A stretch of 64,000 bases of DNA from Proteobacteria bacterium ST_bin11 (GTDB taxonomy: Bacteria; Pseudomonadota; Gammaproteobacteria; Methylococcales; Methylomonadaceae): assembly GCA_002083615.1 (NCBI GenBank), contig MSXO01000013.1:1-64000 (forward strand), written 5' to 3'. The notes beneath the pieces are model-generated. The model did not search any database. It was not told the origin of the DNA and was given only the letters and a program-made list of their open reading frames with translations. Positions 45,176-55,270 of this stretch are shown here, piece by piece (within the stretch, counting starts at the first letter, position 1; the number at the start of each line of letters is the position of its first letter). A program made the position numbers and the translations under genes.

Positions 45176-48100
45176 ATGCGAATCCCCTATTTTTCCTATT
45201 TAGCAGACTTATCGGTGACTGAGCCAGAGGATTGCAGTATCGCGCCCGTTAGCCGGAGGGTGGTGTTGATCCACTGCGTGGTGTTGAGTCTGTTGATGTT
45301 TGTCGGCGGCTGGCTAGGTGTAAAAATGATCATCCCTCCCGGCTATGCCAGCCCGCTGTGGCCGCCAGCCGGGATCGCTTTGGCGGCGCTGTTTATCGGT
45401 GGTCGCAGGCTTTGGCCGGGAGTCTGGTTAGGCGCAACGTTCAGCAACTTCCTGGCTGCGATTGATTTCTCCGGTGAATTGACGACTCAGACTGTGCTGT
45501 CCTCATTTGCAATTGGCGGCGGCAGTGCCTTGCAGGCTATGGCGGCTTTAGCGCTATCCAAAGCCTGTTTAGGGCCGGGTTTTCCCAAATTGGACAGTCC
45601 CGCCGCCATCCTCAAGTTTTTTGCCCTGGCCGGGCCGGTAGCCTGCTTGATAGCACCCAGCATTGGCGGATTGGTACTTTATTCAATGGATCTGATGAAC
45701 GCGACACAGCTCTGGCTATCCTGGCGCAACTGGTGGGTTGGCGATAGTTTGGGCGTGATGATTGTCACGCCACTGTTGTTTTGTTTTTTCGGTCGGCCCA
45801 CTGTGCTTTGGCAAGTACGGCGACTGAGCGTGGCTTTGCCACTGTTCGGCACTTTGCTGGTATTGGTGTTGGTCTTTTTGCAAACATTTCACGCTGAACA
45901 GGCCCGAATTCAACAGGCTTTTGATAGTCGGGCCGGCCAGATAGACCGGTTGTTGGCGGAATATGCTATTGATGTGATCGACAGTACGCTGGCTTTAAGA
46001 GATGTATTCTTGGCATCCAACGAGGTAGACCGAGCCGAATTTAGCGTCTTTTCGCAGGGTATCCTGCAACGCCATCCGGAAATCCAGGCCTTAGAGTGGT
46101 TGCCGCGGGTCGCCCTAGCCGATTTGCCCAGATTCGAAAAAGCGGTGCGCGACGAGGGATTTTCCAATTTTCAAGTATTCGAGCGGGATAGCGCCGGACA
46201 ATCAGTGCGAGCAACAGCAAGGCCGGAATATTTTCCGGTCATGTTTGTGGAACCGATGGCCGGCAATGAAAAAGCTGTCGGGTTTGATTCCATGTCCAAT
46301 GAGCTTAGCCGCCAAGCCAAAAACCTGGCTAGAGCCAGCGGTAAACCCAGCGCTTCGCAAAAACTGACGCTGATGCAGCGCAGCGATACCGATCCAGGCA
46401 TTTTGGTGTCTATTCCGGTTAGCCCGCGTAGCGCCGATGGTGATGGGTTGGATATTGCCGGCTTTGTTTCGGCAATCGTTTTGCCGGCCAAGATGGTAGA
46501 GGTCGTTACCAAGGGGCTAGACATCGAGACCTTGGGGATTAGCATCGATGATCTCAGTGCTCCCGCCGGGCAAGCGGCTTTGTTTGTAAAACCTGCGGCC
46601 AATCCCGTGTCGTTGAATTTCCAATTGCAAAAATGGCAGCGTAGTTTTGCGTTTGTGGATCGCAGTTGGCAAATCACAGTCGTGCCGGATAGGGGGTTTG
46701 TCAGCGCACAAGGTTCATCGCTACCTTTTATTACGTTAATCGGCGGGCTTTGTTTTACTAGCCTGTTGAGCATTTTATTGTTGATCATCAGTGGCAGAAC
46801 CGCCTCCGTGCACGCCTTGGTGGAAGAACGCACCCAGGCGCTCGCTGATGCGGTTGCGGAGTTGGAAGCCGCTGTAAATATCGCCAAGGAATCCGAATTA
46901 AAACTGCGTACCATCGTCGACTCCGAGCCGGAGTGTGTAGAACTGCTGGCGCGGGACGGCAGCTTATTGCAAATGAATCGCGCCGGCTTGGACATGATTG
47001 AGGCCAGCTCCTTCGAGCAGGCGCAAGAAAGCCGGATCGAGGATATGGTGTTGCCTAAGTATCGGGCGGCCTTTAAAAAGCTGGCTAGGCGAGTGTTTGC
47101 AGGCGCCTCGGGCACGCTGGAATTTGAAATCGTCGGCTTACGCGGTGGTCAGCGTTGGCTGGATACCCATGCCGTGCCGATGCGGGATGCGGAGGGCAAT
47201 ATCACCGCCCTATTGAGGTTAACCCGCGATATTACCGAACGTAAGCAGGCGGAAGAACACCTAAAGCTGGCCGCTCGGGTGTTTAGCGAAGCGCATGAAG
47301 GTATTCTGATTACCGATGCCGATGGGACTATCATCGACGTGAACCCGACGTTTTGCGAGATTACCGGCTACAGCCGCGCGGAAGTCGTCGGGCGCAACCC
47401 TAGTATGTTGCAGTCCGGCAAATACGGTCCGGACTTTTACCGGGATATGTGGCATGCCTTGCAGGAAGTGCAGCACTGGCAAGGCGAATTATGGAACCGC
47501 AAAAAAAATGGCGAGTTGTATGCGGAATGGCTGACAGTTTCCGCGTTATCCGATGCCGATGGTCAGGTCACTCACTATGTCGGGCTGTTTTCCGATGTCA
47601 CCCAGGCTAAACAACAGCAACAGCAGTTGGAACTGTTTGCCCATTACGACCCGCTGACCCGCTTACCGAATCGGATTTTATTCGCTGATCGCCTGAATCA
47701 AGCGATTGCGCATTGCAAGCGGGAAAATGCCTTGTTGGCGATTTGTTTTCTGGACCTGGATGGCTTCAAACCTGTTAACGATCAATTCGGTCACGATGTC
47801 GGCGACCGGGTATTGGTTGAAGTGGCCGAAAGGATCAAAAACGCGATTCGCGCGGAAGATAGCGTCTCCCGGCACGGTGGCGACGAGTTTGCGCTGTTGC
47901 TAGGCGGCGTAAATTCGATTGAACAATGTGAACAAGCCGTCATGCGGATTCATCGGGCAATTGCCTTGCCGTATGTGATCAACGAGCAAACGATTTCGGT
48001 CGGTGCCAGTAGTGGTTTTACCGTCTATCCGCTGGATCGTGCCGACGCCGACGCCTTATTGCGGCATGCCGACTATGCCATGTATCAGGCCAAATTGGCC

Positions 48101-49333
48101 GGCAAAAACCGTTGTCAGTTGTTCGACGCAAACCACGACCAGCAAGTCATGCATCGCCACCAGCAGTTGCGCGACGTTGAGGCGGCGTTTATCAACAACG
48201 AGTTGTGTATGTATTACCAGCCCAAGGTCGACATTAAAACAGGACAGGTTAAAGGTGTGGAAGCGCTGATCCGCTGGCAGCATCCGCAGCGCGGTATGGT
48301 GCCGCCATTAGAGTTTCTGCCGGTGATCGCCTCCACCGATTTGGAAATCCGCATTGGTAACTGGGTGATAGCTCAAGCCTGCGAACAGTTAGCGGGTTGG
48401 CATGCGCAGGGGTTGCAATTGGAGGTAAGCGTCAATATCTCCTCCTATCATTTGCTGTGGTCCGGCATTGGTGCTTACATCGAAGAAACGCTGCGCGCTC
48501 ATCCGCAATTAGATGCCCGCTATCTGCAATTGGAAATTCTGGAAAGCACGGCATTGGATGATTTGTCGGCGGTGAATCGCATCATCAAAAGCTGCCGGGA
48601 ACAGTTGGGTATCAGCGTCGCCTTGGATGATTTCGGCACCGGCTATTCGTCGCTGACCCATTTGCGGCATTTGTCGGTCGATACCGTGAAAATCGATCAA
48701 ACCTTTGTGCGGGATATGCTCGACGACCCGGACGACTACGCCATCATCGAAAGCGTGATTGCACTCAGCAAAGCCTTTAGCCGGGAAGTGGTAGCGGAAG
48801 GCGTGGAGAGTCAGGAGCAAGGCATCGTGCTGTTGTTGTTGGGTTGCCATCTGTTGCAAGGGTACGCGATTGCCCGGCCCATGCCGGCCCCGGCGATTGC
48901 CGACTGGGTGATCGCCTATCGGCCTTTCAGCGACTGGCGATTTTATGCGGATGCCGAGCTATCGGCAGAACAGATCGCGATTGCGATTCGTCGTTTCGAT
49001 ACTCGGCAATGGTTGCAGCGGGTGCAGACCTGTCTTTTCGCTGAACCGTCTGAAGCGACAAAAAACTGGCCGATTCTGGAACAAGGCCGCACCCATCTGG
49101 GCCGCTGGCTAAAACAGGTACAAAACGATAGACAGTATGCCCAGGATTGGCTGGAACGTATTGAGCAATTACAAGGACAACTGCATGCGCAGGCCCAGAG
49201 TCTATTTTGGCGGTGCGAGACAGGCCAGCGCGAAGCCGCGCAGGCCGGATTTAACGAGTTGCGGGCTATTCATCAGCAAGTCGACGACCTGCTGATTTTG
49301 TATACCCCAATCCCAGATTTCGACGCGTTGTAG
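45176..49333 (+). CDS. MASE1-CHASE-PAS-PAS-GGDEF-EAL c-di-GMP enzyme
   Basis: 1385 residues. N-terminal MASE1-like membrane sensor with ~8 spans (~25-245), extracytoplasmic CHASE-like domain (~255-510), a further span (~515-545), two PAS domains (~575-695, ~700-815), GGDEF (~820-985) with intact GGDEF and I-site RAED, and EAL (~1005-1250) with EALIRW, DDFGTGYSS and VVAEGVES, so both synthesis and hydrolysis are possible. A His/Cys-bearing helical tail (~1290-1375) recalls zinc-binding CZB-like tails. It sits inside the MoxR-Bat cluster, 15 bases after DUF58 and 9 before DUF4381, on the same strand. Confidence 0.9.
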   Translation: MRIPYFSYLADLSVTEPEDCSIAPVSRRVVLIHCVVLSLLMFVGGWLGVKMIIPPGYASPLWPPAGIALAALFIGGRRLWPGVWLGATFSNFLAAIDFSGELTTQTVLSSFAIGGGSALQAMAALALSKACLGPGFPKLDSPAAILKFFALAGPVACLIAPSIGGLVLYSMDLMNATQLWLSWRNWWVGDSLGVMIVTPLLFCFFGRPTVLWQVRRLSVALPLFGTLLVLVLVFLQTFHAEQARIQQAFDSRAGQIDRLLAEYAIDVIDSTLALRDVFLASNEVDRAEFSVFSQGILQRHPEIQALEWLPRVALADLPRFEKAVRDEGFSNFQVFERDSAGQSVRATARPEYFPVMFVEPMAGNEKAVGFDSMSNELSRQAKNLARASGKPSASQKLTLMQRSDTDPGILVSIPVSPRSADGDGLDIAGFVSAIVLPAKMVEVVTKGLDIETLGISIDDLSAPAGQAALFVKPAANPVSLNFQLQKWQRSFAFVDRSWQITVVPDRGFVSAQGSSLPFITLIGGLCFTSLLSILLLIISGRTASVHALVEERTQALADAVAELEAAVNIAKESELKLRTIVDSEPECVELLARDGSLLQMNRAGLDMIEASSFEQAQESRIEDMVLPKYRAAFKKLARRVFAGASGTLEFEIVGLRGGQRWLDTHAVPMRDAEGNITALLRLTRDITERKQAEEHLKLAARVFSEAHEGILITDADGTIIDVNPTFCEITGYSRAEVVGRNPSMLQSGKYGPDFYRDMWHALQEVQHWQGELWNRKKNGELYAEWLTVSALSDADGQVTHYVGLFSDVTQAKQQQQQLELFAHYDPLTRLPNRILFADRLNQAIAHCKRENALLAICFLDLDGFKPVNDQFGHDVGDRVLVEVAERIKNAIRAEDSVSRHGGDEFALLLGGVNSIEQCEQAVMRIHRAIALPYVINEQTISVGASSGFTVYPLDRADADALLRHADYAMYQAKLAGKNRCQLFDANHDQQVMHRHQQLRDVEAAFINNELCMYYQPKVDIKTGQVKGVEALIRWQHPQRGMVPPLEFLPVIASTDLEIRIGNWVIAQACEQLAGWHAQGLQLEVSVNISSYHLLWSGIGAYIEETLRAHPQLDARYLQLEILESTALDDLSAVNRIIKSCREQLGISVALDDFGTGYSSLTHLRHLSVDTVKIDQTFVRDMLDDPDDYAIIESVIALSKAFSREVVAEGVESQEQGIVLLLLGCHLLQGYAIARPMPAPAIADWVIAYRPFSDWRFYADAELSAEQIAIAIRRFDTRQWLQRVQTCLFAEPSEATKNWPILEQGRTHLGRWLKQVQNDRQYAQDWLERIEQLQGQLHAQAQSLFWRCETGQREAAQAGFNELRAIHQQVDDLLILYTPIPDFDAL

Positions 49334-49342
49334 ATATTCAAC

Positions 49343-49810
49343 ATGGAACCCTTGCCTTTAAAAGATATTCATTTGCCCAACCCAGTAGCTTTTTGGCCGC
49401 CAGCACCGGGCTGGTGGTTGTTAGCGGTATTTGTGCCGATCTCGATTGTGTTGTGTCGGTATTTGTATCGGCGCATCCGCCGCCAGACAGCGCTCAAAAC
49501 GGCGAAAAAGCTTTTATCCGCCATTCGCCGGGATAGCGACGCCGATGGCCGGCAGACCTTGGCGGCCTTGTCCTCATTGTTGCGGCGGGTTGCCATCAGT
49601 ACTGCGCCGCGCAGCGATGTGGCCAGCTTGCGCGGCGAAGCTTGGTTGGCCTACTTGGATCAAGCCTTGTCGGATGCCCCCTTTACTCAGGGACCTGGTC
49701 GTTGTCTGGGCGATGGTCATTATCGACAAACGTCCCCAGCCGACGCCGAGATGGAGGCTTTGTTTGCGGTTTGCGAACGTTGGTTGAAGCAGCAGGCGAA
49801 AAAACGATGA
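49343..49810 (+). CDS. DUF4381 membrane protein
   Basis: 155 residues. It opens with LPLKDIHLPNPVAFWPPAPG, the conserved family signature, then one membrane span (~25-43) and a helical cytosolic part. DUF4381 genes lie between DUF58 and BatA in many MoxR clusters, where their role is unknown. The stop overlaps the BatA ATG. Confidence 0.88.
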   Translation: MEPLPLKDIHLPNPVAFWPPAPGWWLLAVFVPISIVLCRYLYRRIRRQTALKTAKKLLSAIRRDSDADGRQTLAALSSLLRRVAISTAPRSDVASLRGEAWLAYLDQALSDAPFTQGPGRCLGDGHYRQTSPADAEMEALFAVCERWLKQQAKKR

Positions 49811-50793
49811 TCGAATTGGCTTGGCCTTGGTTGTTATGGTTGTTGCCGTTGCCGATGTTATTACGTTGGCTGTTACCTGCCCGGGCTGCGGCTCAACAAG
49901 CGGCGTTGAAAGTGCCGTTTCTGGACGATTTCGGCCCCAGCGCAAGCCGTGTGGTCAGTAGCGAGCGGCGCTGGCCTGTATGGTTGGCGGCGGTGGCTTG
50001 GTTGTGTTTGCTGGTGGCCGCGGCTCGTCCGCAATGGCTGGGCGAGCCCTTGGAGCAAGCGGTCAACGGTCGCGACTTGATGCTGGCGGTCGATGTGTCC
50101 GGCAGTATGCAAGAAGAGGATTTCATTCTTGGCAAGCAGCGCGTGGATCGCTTGACGGCCATCAAACAAGTGGCCGGTGACTTTATTCAACGCCGGGTTG
50201 GCGACCGCCTGGGCTTGATCCTGTTTGGCACGCAAGCCTATTTGCATGTGCCCTTAACCTTTGATCGCAAGACCGTGCAAACTCTGCTGCATGAGGCTTT
50301 TATCGGTATTACCGAGGACGATCCGAAAACCTCGATCGGTGACGCAATCGGTCTGGCGATTAAGCGTCTGCAACAACAGCAAGATGCCAGCCGCGTGTTG
50401 ATTTTATTGACCGACGGCGCGAATACTGCCGGCGAATTGACGCCATTAAAGGCGGCGGAATTGGCCGCCGAGCATCACCTGAAAATTTATACGATAGGCA
50501 TAGGTGCCGACGAAGTGTTGGTGCGTAGCCTATTCGGCACCCGTCGCGTGAATCCGTCCGCCGATCTTGATGAAAGAACCCTGACCGCGATTGCCGACGC
50601 CACCGGCGGCCACTATTTCCGGGCCCGTAATACCGAAGAGTTGGAAAAAATCTACCGAATGCTGGATCAATTGGAGCCCGTGGAAAAGGACAAACAATAT
50701 TTCCGGCCGCGCAGCGAATTGTTTTATTGGCCGCTGGGCCTGGCCTTACTATTGACGGGATGGTTAACCTTGGCCCGATTGAGGTGGTCATGA
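49807..50793 (+). CDS. BatA-like VWA-domain membrane protein
   Basis: 328 residues. Two N-terminal spans, a VWA domain (~85-290) with MIDAS motif DVSGSMQ near residue 98 and LLTDGANTAG, and a C-terminal span (~305-325). The start at 49807, overlapping the DUF4381 stop, is preferred to a longer frame inside that gene. BatA homologues (aerotolerance operons) face the periplasm or cytosol and are thought to work with the MoxR ATPase. Confidence 0.9.
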   Translation: MIELAWPWLLWLLPLPMLLRWLLPARAAAQQAALKVPFLDDFGPSASRVVSSERRWPVWLAAVAWLCLLVAAARPQWLGEPLEQAVNGRDLMLAVDVSGSMQEEDFILGKQRVDRLTAIKQVAGDFIQRRVGDRLGLILFGTQAYLHVPLTFDRKTVQTLLHEAFIGITEDDPKTSIGDAIGLAIKRLQQQQDASRVLILLTDGANTAGELTPLKAAELAAEHHLKIYTIGIGADEVLVRSLFGTRRVNPSADLDERTLTAIADATGGHYFRARNTEELEKIYRMLDQLEPVEKDKQYFRPRSELFYWPLGLALLLTGWLTLARLRWS

Positions 50794-52580
50794 ATTTTGC
50801 GGATTTTCATTTCCTGCGGCCCTGGTGGTGGTTGGCGTTGTTGCCGGCCGCGCTGTTTTTGGTCTTGCTGGTACGGCATCGGCAAGGGCGCGGTAACTGG
50901 AGCGACGTGTGCGATGCCGAGTTGCTGCCCTTCATTTTGCAAGACAAGCCTTTGCAGCAAGCGCGCGGCTCTTTGTTTGGCGCGGGTTTTGCCGCGTTGC
51001 TGAGCATCATAGCCTTGGCCGGTCCCACCTGGCAGCGTTTACCCAGCCCGGCTTTTAGAAATGACGCGGCCTTGGTGATTGTCTTGGATTTGTCCAAATC
51101 CATGGAAGCCGCCGACATCAAACCCAGCCGGATCAGCAAGGCCCGCTACAAAATTGCCGATTTGCTCAAACAGCGCAAAGATGGCCAAACCGCGCTGCTG
51201 GTCTATGGCGGCGATGCCTTCACAGTCACCCCCTTGACCAACGATATCGCTACCATCGACAGCCAATTGACCGCGCTGACCACCGACATCATGCCCAGTC
51301 CCGGCAGCAATACCGGCGTAGCACTGGATGCGGCGGTAGCCTTGCTGCGTCAGGCCGGCTTAGTTAAGGGGCACATTCTGTTGGTTACCGACGGCGTCGA
51401 TGCCAATGTTGCTGAACAGGCCGAACACTGGGTGGGCGATTACCGGCTCTCGGTGTTGGGGATGGGCACAGCGGAAGGAGCGCCTATCCAGTTACAAGGG
51501 GCTGGGTTTTTAAAAGATAGTAATGGCGCCATTGTGCTTGCAAAGCTCGACGAAACCGCGCTGAGCACACTGGCCAACCATGGTCGCGGTATTTATCAGC
51601 CGGTGACTGCCAATGATGCGGACGTCGAGAATTTAGGGCGTTTATTCAATAGTGCCGATGCCGACAGCAAAAACTTGGATAGCAATCTGTTGTTGCAGCA
51701 ATGGGATGAGAAAGGTCCTTGGTTGTTGTTGCTGGTCATCCCCTGGGCGGCTTTGCAATTTAGAAAAGGATTGTTGCTGGCAGTCCTGTGTTTATTGCCG
51801 TTGCCGAAAAATAGCTACGCACTGGACTGGCAAAGCCTGTGGCAAACCCCGGATCAACAAGCCCTGCAGGCATTTGAGCAACAGCAATACCAACAAGCCG
51901 CCGAGCAGTTCGATAACCCGGATTGGCGCGCCGCCGCCCAGTACAAGGCCGGTCAATATCGGGAAGCTGCCGAAACCTTGAAAAACGCGCAGAGCGCGGA
52001 AGGGCATTACAATCGCGGCAATGCCTTGGCTCAGGCCGGTCAGCTGCAAGAAGCGGTGCAAGCTTATCAGCAGGCCTTACAACTGGATCCTAACCATCAG
52101 GATGCAAAATACAACAAGGCGCTTGTTGAACAGAAGCTAAAAGAGCAGGAACAAAAACCGCAGGATCAGACTCAACAAGACCAACAAAAACAGGACAAAC
52201 AGGATTCTTCCGAGCAGCAGCAAAATCAGCAACAGCAGGATGGCAAGTCCGATCCGGCCGATAAGGAGTCGCAGCAGGCGCAAAACCCGCAAGACAAACA
52301 GCAAGCAGAAGCCAAGCAGGACCCTAAGCAGAACAAAGCCACAGAAGAGCAGCAACAGCGAGACGCCGAGGCCAAGCAGGACGAGCAACCGCAATCGCCC
52401 AAGCCTGAACCCACCGAGACGGATAAAGCCGCGCAAGCCACGGAGAAAGACGAAGCTCAGCGCGCCAACGAGCAATTATTGAAGCGGATACCGGACGAAC
52501 CGACCGGTTTGTTGAAACGCAAATTTAGATACCAATATGGTCAGCGCAATCGAACTAATTCGTCCGGCCCTGCCTGGTAA
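50790..52580 (+). CDS. BatB/BatC-like fusion: VWA domain, TPR repeats and Gln-rich tail
   Basis: 596 residues. Two spans (~10-30, ~58-75), a VWA domain (~85-285) with MIDAS DLSKSM, a span (~310-335) and TPR motifs (~340-445; GHYNRGNALAQAGQLQEAVQ). A 110-residue Gln/Lys/Asp-rich low-complexity region (~450-560) follows. The combination equals BatB plus BatC in one chain, common in gammaproteobacteria. The ATG overlaps the BatA stop (ATGA). Confidence 0.9.
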   Translation: MNFADFHFLRPWWWLALLPAALFLVLLVRHRQGRGNWSDVCDAELLPFILQDKPLQQARGSLFGAGFAALLSIIALAGPTWQRLPSPAFRNDAALVIVLDLSKSMEAADIKPSRISKARYKIADLLKQRKDGQTALLVYGGDAFTVTPLTNDIATIDSQLTALTTDIMPSPGSNTGVALDAAVALLRQAGLVKGHILLVTDGVDANVAEQAEHWVGDYRLSVLGMGTAEGAPIQLQGAGFLKDSNGAIVLAKLDETALSTLANHGRGIYQPVTANDADVENLGRLFNSADADSKNLDSNLLLQQWDEKGPWLLLLVIPWAALQFRKGLLLAVLCLLPLPKNSYALDWQSLWQTPDQQALQAFEQQQYQQAAEQFDNPDWRAAAQYKAGQYREAAETLKNAQSAEGHYNRGNALAQAGQLQEAVQAYQQALQLDPNHQDAKYNKALVEQKLKEQEQKPQDQTQQDQQKQDKQDSSEQQQNQQQQDGKSDPADKESQQAQNPQDKQQAEAKQDPKQNKATEEQQQRDAEAKQDEQPQSPKPEPTETDKAAQATEKDEAQRANEQLLKRIPDEPTGLLKRKFRYQYGQRNRTNSSGPAW

Positions 52581-52675
52581 GTCCTGGTGTGCATGCGGGG
52601 ATCATAGGATCTATAGCGGTGCTTAAAGCCTGGCAAGGTGGCCCGTTCCCTTTAATATATTGAAGCAATTGAACA

Positions 52676-53974
52676 ATGGATATTGGCCTGATACTGATTT
52701 TGATCCTTATAAATGGCGTGTTTGCTATGTCGGAAATGTCGCTGGTTTCTTCCGGCCAGGCCCGGTTGCAGAAATTGGCCGGCGAAAAACGCGGCGGTGG
52801 GCGCACCGCGTTGAAGCTGCACAAAGATCCGTCACGCTTCTTATCCACCGTGCAAGTGGGTATTACCTCGGTCGGCATTCTCAGCGGCGCACTAGGCGAG
52901 GATGCCTTGACCGACCCCTTGTGTCGTCAACTATCGACCATCCCCTTATTAGAGCCCTACGCCCAAAGCATAGCGTTGGGTGCGACGGTGTTTTTGTTAA
53001 CGTATTGTTCGGTGGTGATCGGCGAACTGGTACCCAAGCGTTTGGCTTTGTTGCATCCGGAACGAATAGCGGTTTTCATCGCCCGGCCGATGCAGACCCT
53101 GTCTTACATCGCCAGTCCCGTGGTTTGGTTACTGTCCTCTTCCAGCACCCTGATCCTGCGCATTTTCGGCGCACATCGGCCGCCGCAGACCAGTGTCACC
53201 AGTGAAGAAATCAAATTACTGATGGAAATCGGTGCGGAATCCGGGGTGTTTCACGCCAGCGAAAGCCACTTAGTTGGCAACGTCTTGCAACTGGACGAAC
53301 AACTGCTCGGCGCGGCCATGACCCCCCGGCAACAAATATTTGGCATCGATTTGAGCGACTCCGAAGCCGTGATACGCGAGAAGATCGCCGACTGTCCCTA
53401 TGCCCGAGCGGTGATCTGTCGGAGCGGCTTGGAAAATGTGGTAGGAATATTGCAGCGCAGTGATTTGCTAAAGCGGGCGATGGCCGGCGCAGCCTTGGAT
53501 ATTGAGCCGATTTTGCATGCACCGCTATATGTCCCGGAATCGATGACATTGAGTCAGTTACTGGCTTTCTTCCAGGAAAAGCGGGCCGATCTGGCCCTGG
53601 TCGTTGATGAATATGGCGATATCGAAGGCTTGGTGACGCTCAGCGATGTGTTGAAAGCCATCGTCGGCCACCTGCCCAGTCGCACCAATTTGGACATCGA
53701 CGTGGTGCAACGTGCCGACGGTTCCTGGCTGGTGGATGGCGGCTTATCGATTCAGCGCCTAAAAACGGTGATCGGCATGGAAGGCAATTTGCCCGGCGAG
53801 GCCGATAGCGCCTATCACACGGTCGGCGGCTTCATTCTGTTTTACCTGGAAAAGATTCCCCAAGTAACGGATGACTTCGAATTTCGGCAATGGCGTTTCG
53901 AGATTGTCGATATCGACGGTACCCGTATCGATAAGGTGTTGGTCAGCCAGCAATCCCCCAATGTTGCGACATAG
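52676..53974 (+). CDS. CorC/HlyC-type DUF21-CBS protein
   Basis: 432 residues. An N-terminal DUF21 membrane domain (~1-190; MSEMSLVSSGQARLQKLAGE, EDALTDPL) is followed by a CBS pair (~205-335; MTPRQQIFGIDL, VVDEYGDIEGLVTL) and a C-terminal CorC_HlyC domain (~345-430; DGSWLVDGGLSIQ, VGGFILFYL). Members include CorB/YfjD-like Mg2+ transport proteins. The name 'hemolysin' is historical. It lies between BatB and the RND unit, 95 bases after the former. Confidence 0.9.
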   Translation: MDIGLILILILINGVFAMSEMSLVSSGQARLQKLAGEKRGGGRTALKLHKDPSRFLSTVQVGITSVGILSGALGEDALTDPLCRQLSTIPLLEPYAQSIALGATVFLLTYCSVVIGELVPKRLALLHPERIAVFIARPMQTLSYIASPVVWLLSSSSTLILRIFGAHRPPQTSVTSEEIKLLMEIGAESGVFHASESHLVGNVLQLDEQLLGAAMTPRQQIFGIDLSDSEAVIREKIADCPYARAVICRSGLENVVGILQRSDLLKRAMAGAALDIEPILHAPLYVPESMTLSQLLAFFQEKRADLALVVDEYGDIEGLVTLSDVLKAIVGHLPSRTNLDIDVVQRADGSWLVDGGLSIQRLKTVIGMEGNLPGEADSAYHTVGGFILFYLEKIPQVTDDFEFRQWRFEIVDIDGTRIDKVLVSQQSPNVAT

Positions 53975-54130
53975 GTGCCAATTCACAAGGCAGCGTTTGA
54001 ATTGCCGTGTCGGCCTAAAGCGCAATAGGCAACACCCTTGGCAATCCGGTAACGTTGGGCTTGAACCGGTTGGCAATGAACGCTGCTATCCATTGGTACA
54101 AGAAAATTACTTCTGTTTATAGGACATATC

Positions 54131-55267
54131 ATGAAACTCAAGCTCCAAACTCCCATTCGCTTCACGCCGTTTAAGGCAGTGCTGTTTTTGCTGAGTTTTG
54201 CCTTGCCAGCCGTTGGCGCCGATCTGAAACCGGTCCTCGAAGCCTCGCCCGCTTTGCTGAAGCTGTTGAACATTGCCGAGGTCAAGCCCGGTGAAGTCGG
54301 CGAATCGCTGAATCTCTCAGCCAGGGTGGAACTGGATCAGGCGCGGGTGGCGCGGATCGGCGCTTCGGTTACGGGACGGATTACCGAAATCAATGCGATG
54401 CTGGGTCAATCCGTGAAAAAGGGCGAACGCCTGGCCTTATTGAACAGCACCGAATTGGGTAAAGCCCAATCGGACTATTTAAAAGCTGCTTCGCAAGTCA
54501 ATTTACGCCGGATTACCGTCAAACGAGCTGAACGCTTAATGGAAAGCGGGGTAATCTCGGAGGCTGAATTTCAGGAGCGGCAGGTGGTGCTGACCGAGGC
54601 CGAAGTCGATTTACGCGCCGCCAGCGATCAATTACGGGTGATGGGCATGAGCGAAGCCGATTTGAAGCGGCTGGACAAACAACGCAGCATCCATTCTTTC
54701 TCGCCGGTTACCGCCAGCATAGACGGCGCGGTGATCGAGCGTAACGTGGCTATTGGTCAGGTCGTGCAACCGGCGGACAGCCTATATACCGTCGCGGACT
54801 TGTCGCAATTGTGGCTGGTTGCGGAAATTCCCGAGCAACAAGCGCATTGGGCCCGCCAAGGCGATCAAGCCTTCGCTGAGGTGCCCGCATTGCCTGAGCA
54901 AGAAGTTAGCGGCAAGCTGGTTTATGTCGCCGATATGGTCGATTCCGACACGCGCACGGTAACGGTGCGGATGGCCTTGGCCAATCCGCACCGGTTGTTC
55001 AAGCCGCAAATGCTGGCCACCTTGAAAATCAATAAACCCGGTTCGCAAACTTTGATCGTACCCAGCCAGGCAGTGGTGAGGGAAAATGACCGGGATTTTG
55101 TCTTTGTGGAAAACGGCTCCGCGCGTTTCGAATTGCGTCCGGTGCGGCTGGGTCGCGAAGAAGCGCAGAAACGGCCGTTGCTGGAAGGTTTGAAAGCGGG
55201 TGAAAAAATTGTCGTGGGCGGCGCGTTTCACCTGAATAATGAACGTCTGCGCAGCACCTTGGAGTAG
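54131..55267 (+). CDS. RND efflux periplasmic adaptor (CzcB-like)
   Basis: 378 residues. The signal peptide (residues 1-23, FLLSFALPAVGA) is followed by a barrel-sandwich and hairpin (VTGRITEINAMLGQSVKKGERL) and a beta-barrel domain (SRTVTVRMALANPHRLFKPQM region). It connects the pump to an outer-membrane channel. No extra N-terminal metal-binding His cluster is present. It is followed by the pump after 3 bases. Confidence 0.88.
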   Translation: MKLKLQTPIRFTPFKAVLFLLSFALPAVGADLKPVLEASPALLKLLNIAEVKPGEVGESLNLSARVELDQARVARIGASVTGRITEINAMLGQSVKKGERLALLNSTELGKAQSDYLKAASQVNLRRITVKRAERLMESGVISEAEFQERQVVLTEAEVDLRAASDQLRVMGMSEADLKRLDKQRSIHSFSPVTASIDGAVIERNVAIGQVVQPADSLYTVADLSQLWLVAEIPEQQAHWARQGDQAFAEVPALPEQEVSGKLVYVADMVDSDTRTVTVRMALANPHRLFKPQMLATLKINKPGSQTLIVPSQAVVRENDRDFVFVENGSARFELRPVRLGREEAQKRPLLEGLKAGEKIVVGGAFHLNNERLRSTLE

Positions 55268-55270
55268 AGC

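Noticed and set aside
52140..52460. Gln/Lys-rich repeat region as a separate low-complexity element
   Set aside because: It is the in-frame tail of the BatB/TPR protein, typical of BatC-like proteins. The antisense Leu-rich ORFs there are shadows.
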